A stretch of DNA of 64,000 nt from Rhizobium sp. P32RR-XVIII (GCF_012641395.1 NZ_JABAIH010000003.1:558001-622000), one strand, 5' to 3'. Shown: positions 35,560 through 47,486, numbered from the stretch's first letter. A program made the numbers and translations. Notes: generated by a model not told the origin, from the sequence alone.

Positions 35560-35876
35560 GATTGTCCTCCTTTTGCCGCCGCGATCAGGTGATCGATGTC
35601 CGTCACCGCCGCCTCCGCCGCTTCGATCTCCGCGACGCAATAGGCCTGGGCCGATCGGATGGCCGCTGCCTGCTCTTCGACCTCGCTCAGTTCCTTTGCG
35701 ACTTCGTCGTTGGCGGGGTCTTGCTCCAGAGCCAATTGCAGGCGCAGGATCTCCATCTCGATGCCGGATGTTTCCTGGATCAGCTTGTGTATCCTCGCGG
35801 TCAGGGCCGAGATGTCCGCCACACAATCAAGTCGGCGCTGCAGCAGTTCCTGGATCGGTTGGTCTTGACCGCTCAT
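35556..35876 (-). CDS. Small coiled-coil protein, unknown function
   Basis: A 106-residue, almost entirely helical protein. Heptad-like patterns run through LLQRRLDCVADISALTARI and a second long helix to about residue 95, including ELSEVEEQAAAIRSAQAY. No known domain was recognised. It is the first gene of the three-gene operon with the WD40-like and 71-residue genes, its stop overlapping the next start by 4 bp. It is divergent from an 87-residue gene with only 66 bp between starts. Confidence 0.72.
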   Translation of the reverse strand: MSGQDQPIQELLQRRLDCVADISALTARIHKLIQETSGIEMEILRLQLALEQDPANDEVAKELSEVEEQAAAIRSAQAYCVAEIEAAEAAVTDIDHLIAAAKGGQS

Positions 35877-35942
35877 GGCGAAATCCTACGTGTTCTGCCG
35901 GCGCCGCCGCGGCGCGTGGATTTGAGTAAGAGGAGCCGTGGG

Positions 35943-36206
35943 ATGTTCGACACGATTGGCAGCGCGTTCTTCGATGCCCTGCGCCGGGCGGCCGAACGCC
36001 ATCTGGAGCATGGCCATCCCTGTATCGAGGCGCTCGGCGCGGCAGCCCGCGGTGCCGATTCCGCGGCGGTTGCTGCGGCGCAGGATGCGCTCGCCGCTCT
36101 TGATCCGGCGATCATGAACGCGCTGATGGCTGAAGCACACCGGTTGCTGCGCGAAGATCCGGCACGGATCCTCGGCGGCTGGAACCCCGCTGGCGTCAGC
36201 CATTGA
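35943..36206 (+). CDS. Small helical protein encoded against its neighbours
   Basis: An 87-residue protein with two or three predicted helices (FFDALRRAAERHLEHGH and AAVAAAQDALAALDPAIMN). No family recognised. AGAGGAGCCGTGGG precedes the ATG and the third codon positions are GC-rich, supporting a real gene; the opposite strand here reads as arginine- and cysteine-rich shadow. It lies inside a group of minus-strand genes and converges on the 149-residue gene with 16 bp between stops. Confidence 0.65.
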   Translation: MFDTIGSAFFDALRRAAERHLEHGHPCIEALGAAARGADSAAVAAAQDALAALDPAIMNALMAEAHRLLREDPARILGGWNPAGVSH

Positions 36207-36222
36207 TGCCGAACCGGCTCGC

Positions 36223-36672
36223 TCATGGACTGGTCCCTCCCGGTGCTTTCCAGGCTTCGAGCACGGCCGGCAATTCCGGCATCTGCGTTCGGAACTGCCG
36301 TTCTGCCAGATCGACATGGCTGCGAAGCTGATCCCATACATCTACGCGGATCATTGTATCTCCCGTCAGCTGCTCGATCTCCTCGACGCGCAGCTGTCTC
36401 GACAGCGACACGCCCGAAAAGACGAAATCGCGCAGCAGGATCGCGTGCCTTTCCGCGAAGGCATGTATCATCGGATGGGTTTCGTCGGTGATGCCGGCGG
36501 CGGAGAGTTCGCGAAGGATGAACCGCTGAAAATGGCTCTGCATCAAGTGCTGGCTTTCTCCCAGGAAGCGCATCACGAAGACGAGGTCTCGCTGCATGAG
36601 CCCGGCGAGTTCGGTGGTGATGTCGCCTCCGACGGGGCCGAGCGGCGTTTGATGCTCGTCCTTGTCTGGCAT
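36223..36672 (-). CDS. Uncharacterised 149-residue helical protein
   Basis: No family recognised. The protein is mostly helical, with DLVFVMRFLGESQHLMQSHF and ETHPMIHAFAERHAILLRDF as two long amphipathic stretches rich in histidine and acidic residues. Those are suggestive of a four-helix bundle, but no clean metal-binding pattern is evident. The start at 36672 (MPDKDE) follows GGAAAAG; an alternative TTG at 36699 exists. The gene is divergent from the monooxygenase operon, sharing its 490-bp regulatory region. Confidence 0.7.
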   Translation of the reverse strand: MPDKDEHQTPLGPVGGDITTELAGLMQRDLVFVMRFLGESQHLMQSHFQRFILRELSAAGITDETHPMIHAFAERHAILLRDFVFSGVSLSRQLRVEEIEQLTGDTMIRVDVWDQLRSHVDLAERQFRTQMPELPAVLEAWKAPGGTSP

Positions 36673-36794
36673 GAGCTTTTCCAAACCTGAAATAAACAAC
36701 CCTTTGCGCGAAATATAAGTGATGGATGTGGCGATGTCGATCCCTGTTTATCGCGCTCTTGCAAAAGCTTATAGGCAATCGTTGCAAATATAAA

Positions 36795-36834
36795 TAAAGT
36801 TACATCTGTAAATTACGATTGTAAAATAACTTTA
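36795..36834. promoter_or_regulatory. Candidate upstream activating sequence
   Basis: TAAAGTTA and TAACTTTA form a perfect 8-bp inverted repeat with a 24-bp spacer in an AT-rich block. It lies 55-95 bp before the -24 element, where enhancer-binding proteins commonly bind. Confidence 0.5.
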
Positions 36835-36887
36835 CACCATTTCACTCTTTCGGTTCTTCAGGCGCCCGGAATTGCCGTAAAACTCAC

Positions 36888-36904
36888 TTGGCACGCCCCT
36901 TGCA
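36888..36904 (+). promoter_or_regulatory. Sigma-54 promoter of the monooxygenase operon
   Basis: TTGGCACGCCCCTTGCA is a near-perfect -24/-12 element: GG at 36890-36891 and GC at 36902-36903, 10 bp apart. It is 260 bp before the hydroxylase start. Two sigma-54 activators are encoded in the island. Confidence 0.88.
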
Positions 36905-37163
36905 TTGTCTGTTCTCATAAAAGCTATCGCGCTGACAGCGACGCCAGAAGAACGAAGGAGTTGGGGAAGCGACTGACCATCCGTCCAGGAGTCCGGAACT
37001 TCCCCGAAGACCTTTGCCTCGATCGACTTGAATGGCCGGCCCGCCGGGACGCGCGCATGCGCATTCCGTTGTCGCGCCCTTCCAACTTTCGCTCGCGGCG
37101 TTTCTGGCGCCGTTCCGGCCGAGGCTTGAGGCCTGCGGCACAACAAAGTGGAGGCAGAGGACG

Positions 37164-38831
37164 ATGTCGTCTTTGACACTCAATAAGATAACCTCGCAGC
37201 GGGGCATTTCCGTCGGCGAGGCGACCAAGCGGATTTCCGACCTCGGTTGGAATCCCAGCTACGTGCAGGAAGCGATGACGTTTCCGACGGACTACAAGAT
37301 CACAAAGGCACCCCGTGATCCGATGAAGCAGGTCCTGCGCTCCTATTTCCCCATGCAGGAGGAAAAGGACAATCGCGTCTACGGCGCACTCGACGCGGCG
37401 CTACGCGGCGACATGTTCCGCAATGTCGAGCCGCGCTGGGTGGAATGGATGAAGCTCTTCCTGGCGATCATCCCCTTCCCGGAAATTTCCGCCGCCCGCT
37501 CCATGGCCATGGTCGCCCGTATCGCTCCGGGTGAAGACCTTCGCACCGGCTTCACCATGCAGATGGTCGACGAGTTCCGCCATTCGACCATCCAGATGAA
37601 CCTGAAAAAATGGTACATGGAGAACTACATCGATCCGGCCGGCTTCGACATCACCGAGGAAGCCTTCGGCAAGTGCTACGCCACGACGATCGGCCGCCAG
37701 TTCGGTGAGGGCTTCATCACCGGCGACGTGATGACCTCGGCCTGCCTGTACCTGACCGTTGTTGCGGAGACTGCGTTCACCAACACGCTCTTCGTCGCGA
37801 TGCCGTCGGAGGCCGCTCGCAACGGCGACTACGCCCTGCCGACCGTGTTCCTGTCGGTGCAGTCCGACGAAAGCCGGCATATCGGCAACGGCCATTCGCT
37901 GCTGATGGCGGCACTGAAGGAGCCGGAAAACCACCTGCTTCTGGAGCGCGACCTGCGCTACGCCTTCTGGCAGAACCACGCCATCGTCGATGCGGCCATC
38001 GGCACCTTCATCGAATACGGCACCACGAACCGCGACAAGAACAAGGAGTCCTACGCGGAGATGTGGCATCGCTGGATCTTCGAGGACTACTATCGCACCT
38101 ACATGCTGCCGCTGGAAAAATACGGCATCAAGATCCACCACGACGACGTGCATGAAGCTTGGAACCGCATCACCAAGAAGCACTACGTCCACAAGGTCGC
38201 GCAGTTCTTCGCGGTCGGCTGGCCGGTCAACTTCTGGCGCATCGAGGCGCAGCGCGAAGCCGACTTCGAATGGTTCGAGCACAAGTATCCGGGCTGGTAT
38301 GCCCAGTTCGGCGAGTTCTGGCGGTGGTACGACAAGCTGAGCCGCCCAGGCGAAACGATCATCACCTTCAACGAGGATGTCGGCTACGTCTATCCGCATC
38401 GCTGCTGGAGCTGCCTCGTTCCCTGCCTGATCCGCGAGGACATGGTGGTCGACGAGATCGACGGCAAGCTGCACACCTTCGCCCATGAGCTCGACCGCTG
38501 GACCGCCGTCGAGGCCTTCGCAGACGAATACCAAGGCCGGCCGACGCCCGCGATGGGCCGCTTCGGCGGCAAGCGCGAGTGGGAGACGCTCTACCACGGC
38601 TGGGATCTTGCCGACGCGATCAAGGACCTGAACTTCGTTCGCTCCGACGGCAAGACGCTGGTGCCGCAGCCGCACCTGCGCTTCGACTCCAAGGACATGT
38701 GGACGCTCGACGACGTCCGCGGCCACACGCTGCTGTCGCCGCTGACGCTGCTGCGTGAAATGTCGCCTGCGGAGCGGGAAAATCACATCGCCGAATACCG
38801 CGCCGGCTTCACCATCAATCCTTGCAACTGA
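37164..38831 (+). CDS. prmA: Soluble di-iron monooxygenase, hydroxylase alpha subunit (propane/MimA type)
   Basis: A 555-residue hydroxylase large subunit that holds the di-iron active site. The six ligands are visible: E107 in PFPEISAAR, E137 and H140 in DEFRH, E202 in VAETAF, E236 and H239 in SDESRH. The segments YFPMQEEKDNRVYG and FGEGFITGDV also match the actinobacterial propane and MimABCD enzymes. Gene order alpha-reductase-beta-coupling confirms this group rather than methane monooxygenase. Substrate may be propane, acetone or phenol; the sequence cannot decide. Transcription is probably from the sigma-54 promoter upstream. Confidence 0.95.
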   Translation: MSSLTLNKITSQRGISVGEATKRISDLGWNPSYVQEAMTFPTDYKITKAPRDPMKQVLRSYFPMQEEKDNRVYGALDAALRGDMFRNVEPRWVEWMKLFLAIIPFPEISAARSMAMVARIAPGEDLRTGFTMQMVDEFRHSTIQMNLKKWYMENYIDPAGFDITEEAFGKCYATTIGRQFGEGFITGDVMTSACLYLTVVAETAFTNTLFVAMPSEAARNGDYALPTVFLSVQSDESRHIGNGHSLLMAALKEPENHLLLERDLRYAFWQNHAIVDAAIGTFIEYGTTNRDKNKESYAEMWHRWIFEDYYRTYMLPLEKYGIKIHHDDVHEAWNRITKKHYVHKVAQFFAVGWPVNFWRIEAQREADFEWFEHKYPGWYAQFGEFWRWYDKLSRPGETIITFNEDVGYVYPHRCWSCLVPCLIREDMVVDEIDGKLHTFAHELDRWTAVEAFADEYQGRPTPAMGRFGGKREWETLYHGWDLADAIKDLNFVRSDGKTLVPQPHLRFDSKDMWTLDDVRGHTLLSPLTLLREMSPAERENHIAEYRAGFTINPCN

Positions 38832-38843
38832 GCGCATGACAAC

Positions 38844-38872
38844 GCGCGAAGGCCGTTCGCCGGCCTTCGCGC
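38844..38872 (+). terminator. Intra-operon hairpin between prmA and prmB
   Basis: GCGCGAAGGCC and GGCCTTCGCGC make a perfect 11-bp stem with a 7-nt loop, 12 bp after the prmA stop. No U-tract follows directly, so it more likely stabilises or partly attenuates the message than ends it. Confidence 0.6.
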
Positions 38873-38928
38873 ATCCGGGAAGAGACCGCTCCCTTCGGGG
38901 AACGGGCGGATTTGGGAGATTTTTTGAT

Positions 38929-40011
38929 ATGGCTGACGCTCAAAAAGTGCATGTGGCCGCCCATAAGGTGCGGCTGGAGCCGGTCGGCGTGGAGTTCGAG
39001 GTCGAGAACGGCGAGACGGTCCTGAACGCCGCATTCCGACAGGGCATCGCACTGCCGCATGGCTGCAAGGAAGGACAATGTTCCGCCTGCAAATGCGTCC
39101 TGCTCGACGGCGAAGTCGACATGCTCAAATATTCGACCTTCGCACTGAACGACATGGAAAAGGATTCCGGTCACATACTGCTGTGCCGCTCCATGGCCTA
39201 CTCGGACATGGAGGTCGAGCTTCTCAACTATGACGAGGAGGTGCTGTCGAAATCGATCGCCGTGAAGAGCTTCAAGGGTCGCATTTCCAATATCCAGAGG
39301 CTCACCCACGATATCAGAGGCATTGAAATCGAACTGGGTTCCCCGATGAAGTTCTGGGCGGGGCAATATGTCGACATCACGGTCACCACGGAAAAAGGGG
39401 AGACGATTACACGCTCGTTCTCCATGGCAAATACGCCGCGCGAAACCCAGAAACTCTCCTTCATCATCAAGAAATACCCCCAAGGAAAATTCTCCGGCGA
39501 GCTCGATTCCGGAGGAATCCGCGCCGGAGCCGACGTCACCGTCGTCGGACCTTACGGCACCTGCTTTCGACGGGAAGAACGCGAAGGACCCCTAGTGCTG
39601 GTCGGCGCCGGCTCCGGCATGTCGCCGGTCTGGTCGATCCTCAACGATCATCTGCTGAGCGGGGAATCCCGGCCCGTCTATTTCTTCTACGGGGCGAGGA
39701 CGCCGGACGATCTCTTCTATCTCGACCAGATCGCCGCGCTCGTCGATCGCCATCCGGAAGTGACCTTCATACCGGTGCTGTCGCATGCCGATGAAACCAA
39801 CGATTGGTCGGGTGAACGCGGCTTCGTCCACCAGGCGGTCGACGCCAGGCTCAAGGAACTCGGGATCGACGGTGAAGGCGATGTCTATGCCTGCGGCCCA
39901 CCGGTCATGATCGACGCGCTGCAGCCGGTTCTGTTCATGAACGGCTTCGAGAGCGAGCGCATCTTCTTCGACAAATTCACGACTTCGTCCGGAGGAGCTC
40001 CGGGTCACTAG
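38929..40011 (+). CDS. prmB: Monooxygenase reductase (ferredoxin plus FAD/NADH domains)
   Basis: A 360-residue reductase that feeds electrons from NADH to the hydroxylase. The N-terminal plant-type [2Fe-2S] domain has C46-x4-C51-x2-C54 and C86. A FAD-binding ferredoxin-reductase domain follows with TRSFSMAN, then an NAD-binding domain with GAGSGMSPVWSIL and a C-terminal acidic CGPP segment. Length and order match SDIMO reductases such as PrmB/MimB. It starts at 38929 after GGGAG; a longer open frame upstream overlaps prmA and the hairpin and is not used. Confidence 0.94.
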   Translation: MADAQKVHVAAHKVRLEPVGVEFEVENGETVLNAAFRQGIALPHGCKEGQCSACKCVLLDGEVDMLKYSTFALNDMEKDSGHILLCRSMAYSDMEVELLNYDEEVLSKSIAVKSFKGRISNIQRLTHDIRGIEIELGSPMKFWAGQYVDITVTTEKGETITRSFSMANTPRETQKLSFIIKKYPQGKFSGELDSGGIRAGADVTVVGPYGTCFRREEREGPLVLVGAGSGMSPVWSILNDHLLSGESRPVYFFYGARTPDDLFYLDQIAALVDRHPEVTFIPVLSHADETNDWSGERGFVHQAVDARLKELGIDGEGDVYACGPPVMIDALQPVLFMNGFESERIFFDKFTTSSGGAPGH

Positions 40012-40064
40012 AGCTGGACGAAGATCGGACAGCAACACCGCAACGCAACAAGGGAGCGAGAACT

Positions 40065-41123
40065 ATGCCAGCATTATCAAGTTCAGTCGGATCAGGGGCC
40101 GCCGGCGCGGCGATATTCGCCGATTCCGACAGCCGCAGATACCGCTATTTCGAGCCGAAGGGCCAGCGTGCCACGCATTACGAGGACGTCACCGTCGACG
40201 TTCAGCCGGATCCCGAGCGCTATCTGATCCAGAACTGGATCATCTCCTTTGCCAATGGCAAGGGCGCTTACGTCAAGGACAACACTGCCGTCAGAAGCTC
40301 CAACTGGCATGCCTTCCGTGCGCCCGATCAGGAATGGGAGCGAACCCATTACCAGCGCCAATCGAAGATCGAGACTATGGTGCAGAGCGTCATCGCCAAT
40401 GCCCGCCGCGCCGGCGCGCCGAAGACCTTCGACAAGGCCTGGGCCAAGATCCTGCAGGCGCATCTCGGAGCCTGGAAGCATGTGGAGTTCGGCCTCGGCA
40501 CCTCGCTGATGCAGGCGCAGCGCTACGGCTACACCCAGATGATCAACAACGCCACGCTCACCAACTCTTCCTACAAGCTCCGGCTCGCGCAGGACATCAC
40601 CCTCTATCTCGCAGAGATCGGCATGGACATTCCGGGCTGGGACGATGAGCTCGGCAAGAAGACCTGGCTCGAGGACGGCGTCTGGCAGCCCACCCGCGAG
40701 GCGATCGAGACCATCATGGGCGCGACCGACTATCTCGAGCAGTATTTCGCGATCAACATCGTGTTCGAGCCGTTGGTAGGCGAACTGTTCCGCTCGGGCT
40801 TCCTGATGCAGGTAGCCGCCGCCAACCACGATTTCGTCACGCCGCCGGTAATCTCCGCGGCCGAGGCAGACTACGAGCGCAATCTCGCCAACGCGATCGA
40901 CCTGATCTACCTGCTCGCCAACGACAATTCCTACGGCGACTCCAACAGGAAGATCGTCCAGGGCTGGCTCGCCAAGCATGGGGCCCTGGCTGAAAAAGCC
41001 GCGCAGGGGCTTCAGCCGATCTGGTCGATGCCGCATTCCAAACCGGTTTCCTTCGCCGACGTCCAGGCCCAGTCCCAGGAACGCCTCGGCAAGATTCTCG
41101 GCGAACTCGATCTCAAGCGCTAA
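40065..41123 (+). CDS. prmC: Monooxygenase hydroxylase beta subunit
   Basis: A 352-residue ferritin-like subunit that pairs with the alpha subunit. It contains RYRYFEPKGQRATHYEDVT near the N-terminus and QRYGYTQMINNATLTNSSYK, segments typical of SDIMO small hydroxylase subunits. The di-iron ligands are absent, as expected, because beta is structural. It starts 53 bp after the reductase gene with GGGAGCGAG before the ATG and precedes the coupling protein by 18 bp. Confidence 0.94.
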   Translation: MPALSSSVGSGAAGAAIFADSDSRRYRYFEPKGQRATHYEDVTVDVQPDPERYLIQNWIISFANGKGAYVKDNTAVRSSNWHAFRAPDQEWERTHYQRQSKIETMVQSVIANARRAGAPKTFDKAWAKILQAHLGAWKHVEFGLGTSLMQAQRYGYTQMINNATLTNSSYKLRLAQDITLYLAEIGMDIPGWDDELGKKTWLEDGVWQPTREAIETIMGATDYLEQYFAINIVFEPLVGELFRSGFLMQVAAANHDFVTPPVISAAEADYERNLANAIDLIYLLANDNSYGDSNRKIVQGWLAKHGALAEKAAQGLQPIWSMPHSKPVSFADVQAQSQERLGKILGELDLKR

Positions 41124-41141
41124 TCGGAGGAGTATTTTTCC

Positions 41142-41510
41142 ATGTCAACCGTTGCACGCGACAACTCGCACGACAACATCTTCAAGTCCATGAAGGATAT
41201 CACCTTCGAGCAGACGATTTCCCACCAGTGTGGCGTCACGATGAACGACTCGGTCGAGGCGCGCGCCATTGCCGAATTCATGAGCAAGAAGCCCGGTGTG
41301 ACCGTCACCTACCAGCCGGCCATGATCCGCATCGACGGCGATGGCAAGCTGATCTTCAAGATGGACGAGATCAGCGAATATCTCGGACGGGAGATGACCG
41401 CCGAAATCTTCGAGGTCAACACGTCCACGCACTATGGCCGTATGGTCCGTATCGACGACAACACCGTGATCCTCTTCGGCGATATGGATGAGGTGTTCGA
41501 ATACATCTGA
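41142..41510 (+). CDS. prmD: Monooxygenase coupling/regulatory protein (MmoB/DmpM family)
   Basis: A 122-residue effector protein that binds the hydroxylase and gates oxygen and substrate access. The pattern FMSKKPGVTVTYQPAMIRID followed by GDGKLIFKMDEISEYLG is characteristic of the MmoB/DmpM fold. It has no cofactor motif. GGAGGAGTAT precedes the ATG. It completes the four-component enzyme set and is followed by a hairpin and the amidohydrolase gene. Confidence 0.95.
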   Translation: MSTVARDNSHDNIFKSMKDITFEQTISHQCGVTMNDSVEARAIAEFMSKKPGVTVTYQPAMIRIDGDGKLIFKMDEISEYLGREMTAEIFEVNTSTHYGRMVRIDDNTVILFGDMDEVFEYI

Positions 41511-41527
41511 CATCCCGAACGGCGATT

Positions 41528-41556
41528 GGAGGCGTGCCCTTCAAGGGCGCGCCTCC
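41528..41556 (+). terminator. Intra-operon hairpin after prmD
   Basis: GGAGGCGTGCCCTT and AAGGGCGCGCCTCC pair almost perfectly (one G-U) with a 1-2 nt turn, 18 bp after the prmD stop. Genes continue on the same strand, so it probably acts as a processing or partial termination site. Confidence 0.5.
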
Positions 41557-41587
41557 TCGAAACAAGACAGGTTTGGAGGAGAAAACC

Positions 41588-42610
41588 ATGTACGTCACAC
41601 CCGAAGGCAAAGAGATTTTTATCGTCGACGGCCATACGCATTTCTGGGACGGGAGCCCGGAAAACCAGCGAAACATTCACGGCAAGCAGTTCGTCGAATG
41701 CTTCTACGCCTACCACACTGCGCTCAGCCCCAAGGAGCAGCTTTGGGAGAAGAGCAAGTTCGAGAAATACAGCGCCGACGACCTCTACCGGGATCTGTTC
41801 ATCGATGGTCCCGACGACGTGGCGATCGTCCAGTCGACCTATCTGAAGGATTTCTACAAGAACGGCTTCAACACGATCGAGCGCAATGCCGAGATGGCCA
41901 AGCGCTATCCGGAACGCTTCATCGTCAATGGGTCCTTCGATCCGCGTGATGGCGAGAAGGCCCTCGAATACATTCACTACATGAAGGAGACCTACGACAT
42001 TCAGGGCGTGAAGATGTATACGGCCGAATGGAACGGCGCTTCCAAGGGCTGGAGGCTCAACGATCCCGACGCCTATCGCTGCTTCGAGCTCTGCGAGAAG
42101 CTCGGCATCAAGAACATCCATGTCCACAAGGGCCCGACGATCATTCCGCTCAACAAGGATGCCTTCGACGTCCATGACGTCGACCATGCAGCGACCGACT
42201 TCCAAAACCTCAACTGGATCGTCGAGCATTGCGGCCTGCCGCGCCTCGACGACTTCTGTTGGATTGGCGTCCAGGAGACCAATGTCTATGGCGGGCTTGC
42301 CGTGGCCCTGCCGTTCATCCATTCGCGGCCACGCTATTTCGCTGAGGTGATTTCCGAACTGCTGTTCTGGGTCGGCCCCGAGAAAATCCTGTTTGGGTCC
42401 GACTACGCGATCTGGACGCCGCGCTGGTTGGTCGAGAAGTTCTGGGCGTTCGAATTGCCCGAGGATATCAAGCAGGAGCGCGGCGTCGATCTGACGCCGG
42501 AGATCAAGGAGAAGATCCTCGGCCTGAACGCGGCGCGCCTCTACGGCATCGACATCGCCGCCAAGAAGAAGGCGCTTGCCGGATCGCCATTCAGCGTTGC
42601 CGCGGAGTGA
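41588..42610 (+). CDS. Amidohydrolase-family protein linked to the monooxygenase
   Basis: A 340-residue metal-dependent hydrolase of the amidohydrolase 2 group. The N-terminal metal motif is VDGHTHFWDG; further ligands fit NIHVHKGP, VEHCGLPRL and the late FGSDYAIW aspartate. Genes of this kind directly follow monooxygenase genes in actinobacterial propane and mim clusters, yet their substrate is unclear. It starts at 41588 after GGAGGAGAAAACC; the longer frame to 41534 crosses the hairpin and is rejected. Confidence 0.9.
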   Translation: MYVTPEGKEIFIVDGHTHFWDGSPENQRNIHGKQFVECFYAYHTALSPKEQLWEKSKFEKYSADDLYRDLFIDGPDDVAIVQSTYLKDFYKNGFNTIERNAEMAKRYPERFIVNGSFDPRDGEKALEYIHYMKETYDIQGVKMYTAEWNGASKGWRLNDPDAYRCFELCEKLGIKNIHVHKGPTIIPLNKDAFDVHDVDHAATDFQNLNWIVEHCGLPRLDDFCWIGVQETNVYGGLAVALPFIHSRPRYFAEVISELLFWVGPEKILFGSDYAIWTPRWLVEKFWAFELPEDIKQERGVDLTPEIKEKILGLNAARLYGIDIAAKKKALAGSPFSVAAE

Positions 42611-42614
42611 GCCG

Positions 42615-43424
42615 ATGAGTGCCACCGATCTGAATGAAAGCCGCCAGGGGGAGCTCTGGCGGCGGCTGGAGCAGGTGAACGACCCGGAATTGGATGAACC
42701 GGTCACGGAGATGGGTTTCATCGAACGGGCTGAGATCGCCGGTGACGGCCATGTCGAAGTCGACTTTCGCCTCCCGACTTATTGGTGCTCGCCCAATTTC
42801 GCCTTCCTGATGCTGGAGGACATGCGGGCGGCGCTCGAGGCGCTGTCATGGTCGCCGCGCTTCCGCATTGCCCTGCATGACCACATGTTCGCGGAGGAAG
42901 TGAACCAGGGGATTGCAGTCGGCAAGAGCTTCGCGGAGATTTTCGGCACATTGGCCGAAAAGGTCGATCTGGAAGCGTTGCGCGAGAAGTTTCGTCTCAA
43001 GGCTTTCAAGCGGCGGCAGGAGGCAGTGATCCTCGACCTTCGGGCTGCCGGACTTTCCGATGGGGCGATCGTCGGCATGACGCTCACCGATCTGGATGCT
43101 CTGCCTACAGGAGAGAGCGAGACGGCCAAGCGCAGGCTCCGCTATCGCGAGGCTCTGCTCGCGCGCCGGCCCGGCCTGCGTGCGAATGCCAGGGTGATCG
43201 TCGATTGGGAGGGCACGCCGGTCGAAGTGGATGCATTGGCGGCTCATCTCGCCCACCTCCGCAGCGTGCGCATCAACATGGAGTTCAACGGCGCGCTCTG
43301 TCGTGGGCTGAAGCAGACGCGATACAAGGAGATGGAAAGGATCGACGGCGAGCCGACCTTGGTCGACTTCATCGTCGGGCGCGTTCCGTCTCCTGCCATA
43401 CCGCCTCACGCGACCGATCATTAA
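42615..43424 (+). CDS. MIP18/DUF59-family protein with extended C-terminal part
   Basis: A 269-residue protein. Residues about 10-110 fit the MIP18/DUF59 fold used in iron-sulfur or metal assembly: VNDPELDEPVTEMGFI and a conserved cysteine in YWCSPNFAFLMLEDM. The remaining 150 residues have no recognised domain. It overlaps closely (4 bp gap) with the amidohydrolase gene and precedes the chaperonin gene. Its place in the operon suggests a role in loading or maturing the iron centres of the monooxygenase. The function is inferred from context. Confidence 0.82.
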   Translation: MSATDLNESRQGELWRRLEQVNDPELDEPVTEMGFIERAEIAGDGHVEVDFRLPTYWCSPNFAFLMLEDMRAALEALSWSPRFRIALHDHMFAEEVNQGIAVGKSFAEIFGTLAEKVDLEALREKFRLKAFKRRQEAVILDLRAAGLSDGAIVGMTLTDLDALPTGESETAKRRLRYREALLARRPGLRANARVIVDWEGTPVEVDALAAHLAHLRSVRINMEFNGALCRGLKQTRYKEMERIDGEPTLVDFIVGRVPSPAIPPHATDH

Positions 43425-43489
43425 GACGACAGCCTGCAGGGAAAGATCCCACGCAACGAACCGCCGTTCAGGCGGAAGGAGGAGGAGTC

Positions 43490-47394
<3,905 letters not shown>

Positions 47395-47399
47395 ACGGC

Positions 47400-47432
47400 G
47401 TCCGGGCGCGTGCTTGCCCACTGCGCCCGGAC
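47400..47432 (+). terminator. Terminator after katG
   Basis: GTCCGGGCGC and GCGCCCGGAC form a perfect 10-bp stem with a 13-nt loop, 5 bp after the katG stop and followed by TTCCCC. Confidence 0.6.
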
Positions 47433-47451
47433 TTCCCCGTGTTCTGGAGCG

Positions 47452-47477
47452 GCCGGCATTGCCCATGCAATGCCGGC
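47452..47477. terminator. Hairpin between katG and the convergent activator gene
   Basis: GCCGGCATTGC and GCAATGCCGGC pair perfectly across a 4-nt loop, 9 bp from the activator stop. On the plus strand TCATTTT follows. It could serve either gene. Confidence 0.55.
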
Positions 47478-47486
47478 GCATCATTT

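Larger units (their letters stand above)
36673..37163. other. Divergent regulatory region of the monooxygenase operon, 491 bp
   Basis: Holds the sigma-54 promoter at 36888-36904, an AT-rich segment with an inverted repeat at 36795-36834, and a 5' leader of roughly 245 bp before the hydroxylase start. The hydroxylase frame is open upstream to 37032, but GGAGGCAGAGGACG before 37164 and the protein's normal N-terminus argue for the later start. Confidence 0.6.

Noticed and set aside
35886..36341. Minus-strand open frame over the 87-residue gene
   Set aside because: It reads as an arginine- and cysteine-rich shadow, while the plus strand has a ribosome binding site and coding-like third positions.
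36741..36800. Possible minus-strand sigma-54 promoter for the 149-residue gene
   Set aside because: TTGCAA and GGCA elements are present, but the GG of the -24 box is missing on the minus strand and spacing does not fit.
37032..37163. N-terminal extension of the hydroxylase alpha subunit
   Set aside because: An in-frame ATG lies 44 codons upstream, but GGAGG directly before 37164 and the normal length of the family favour the later start.
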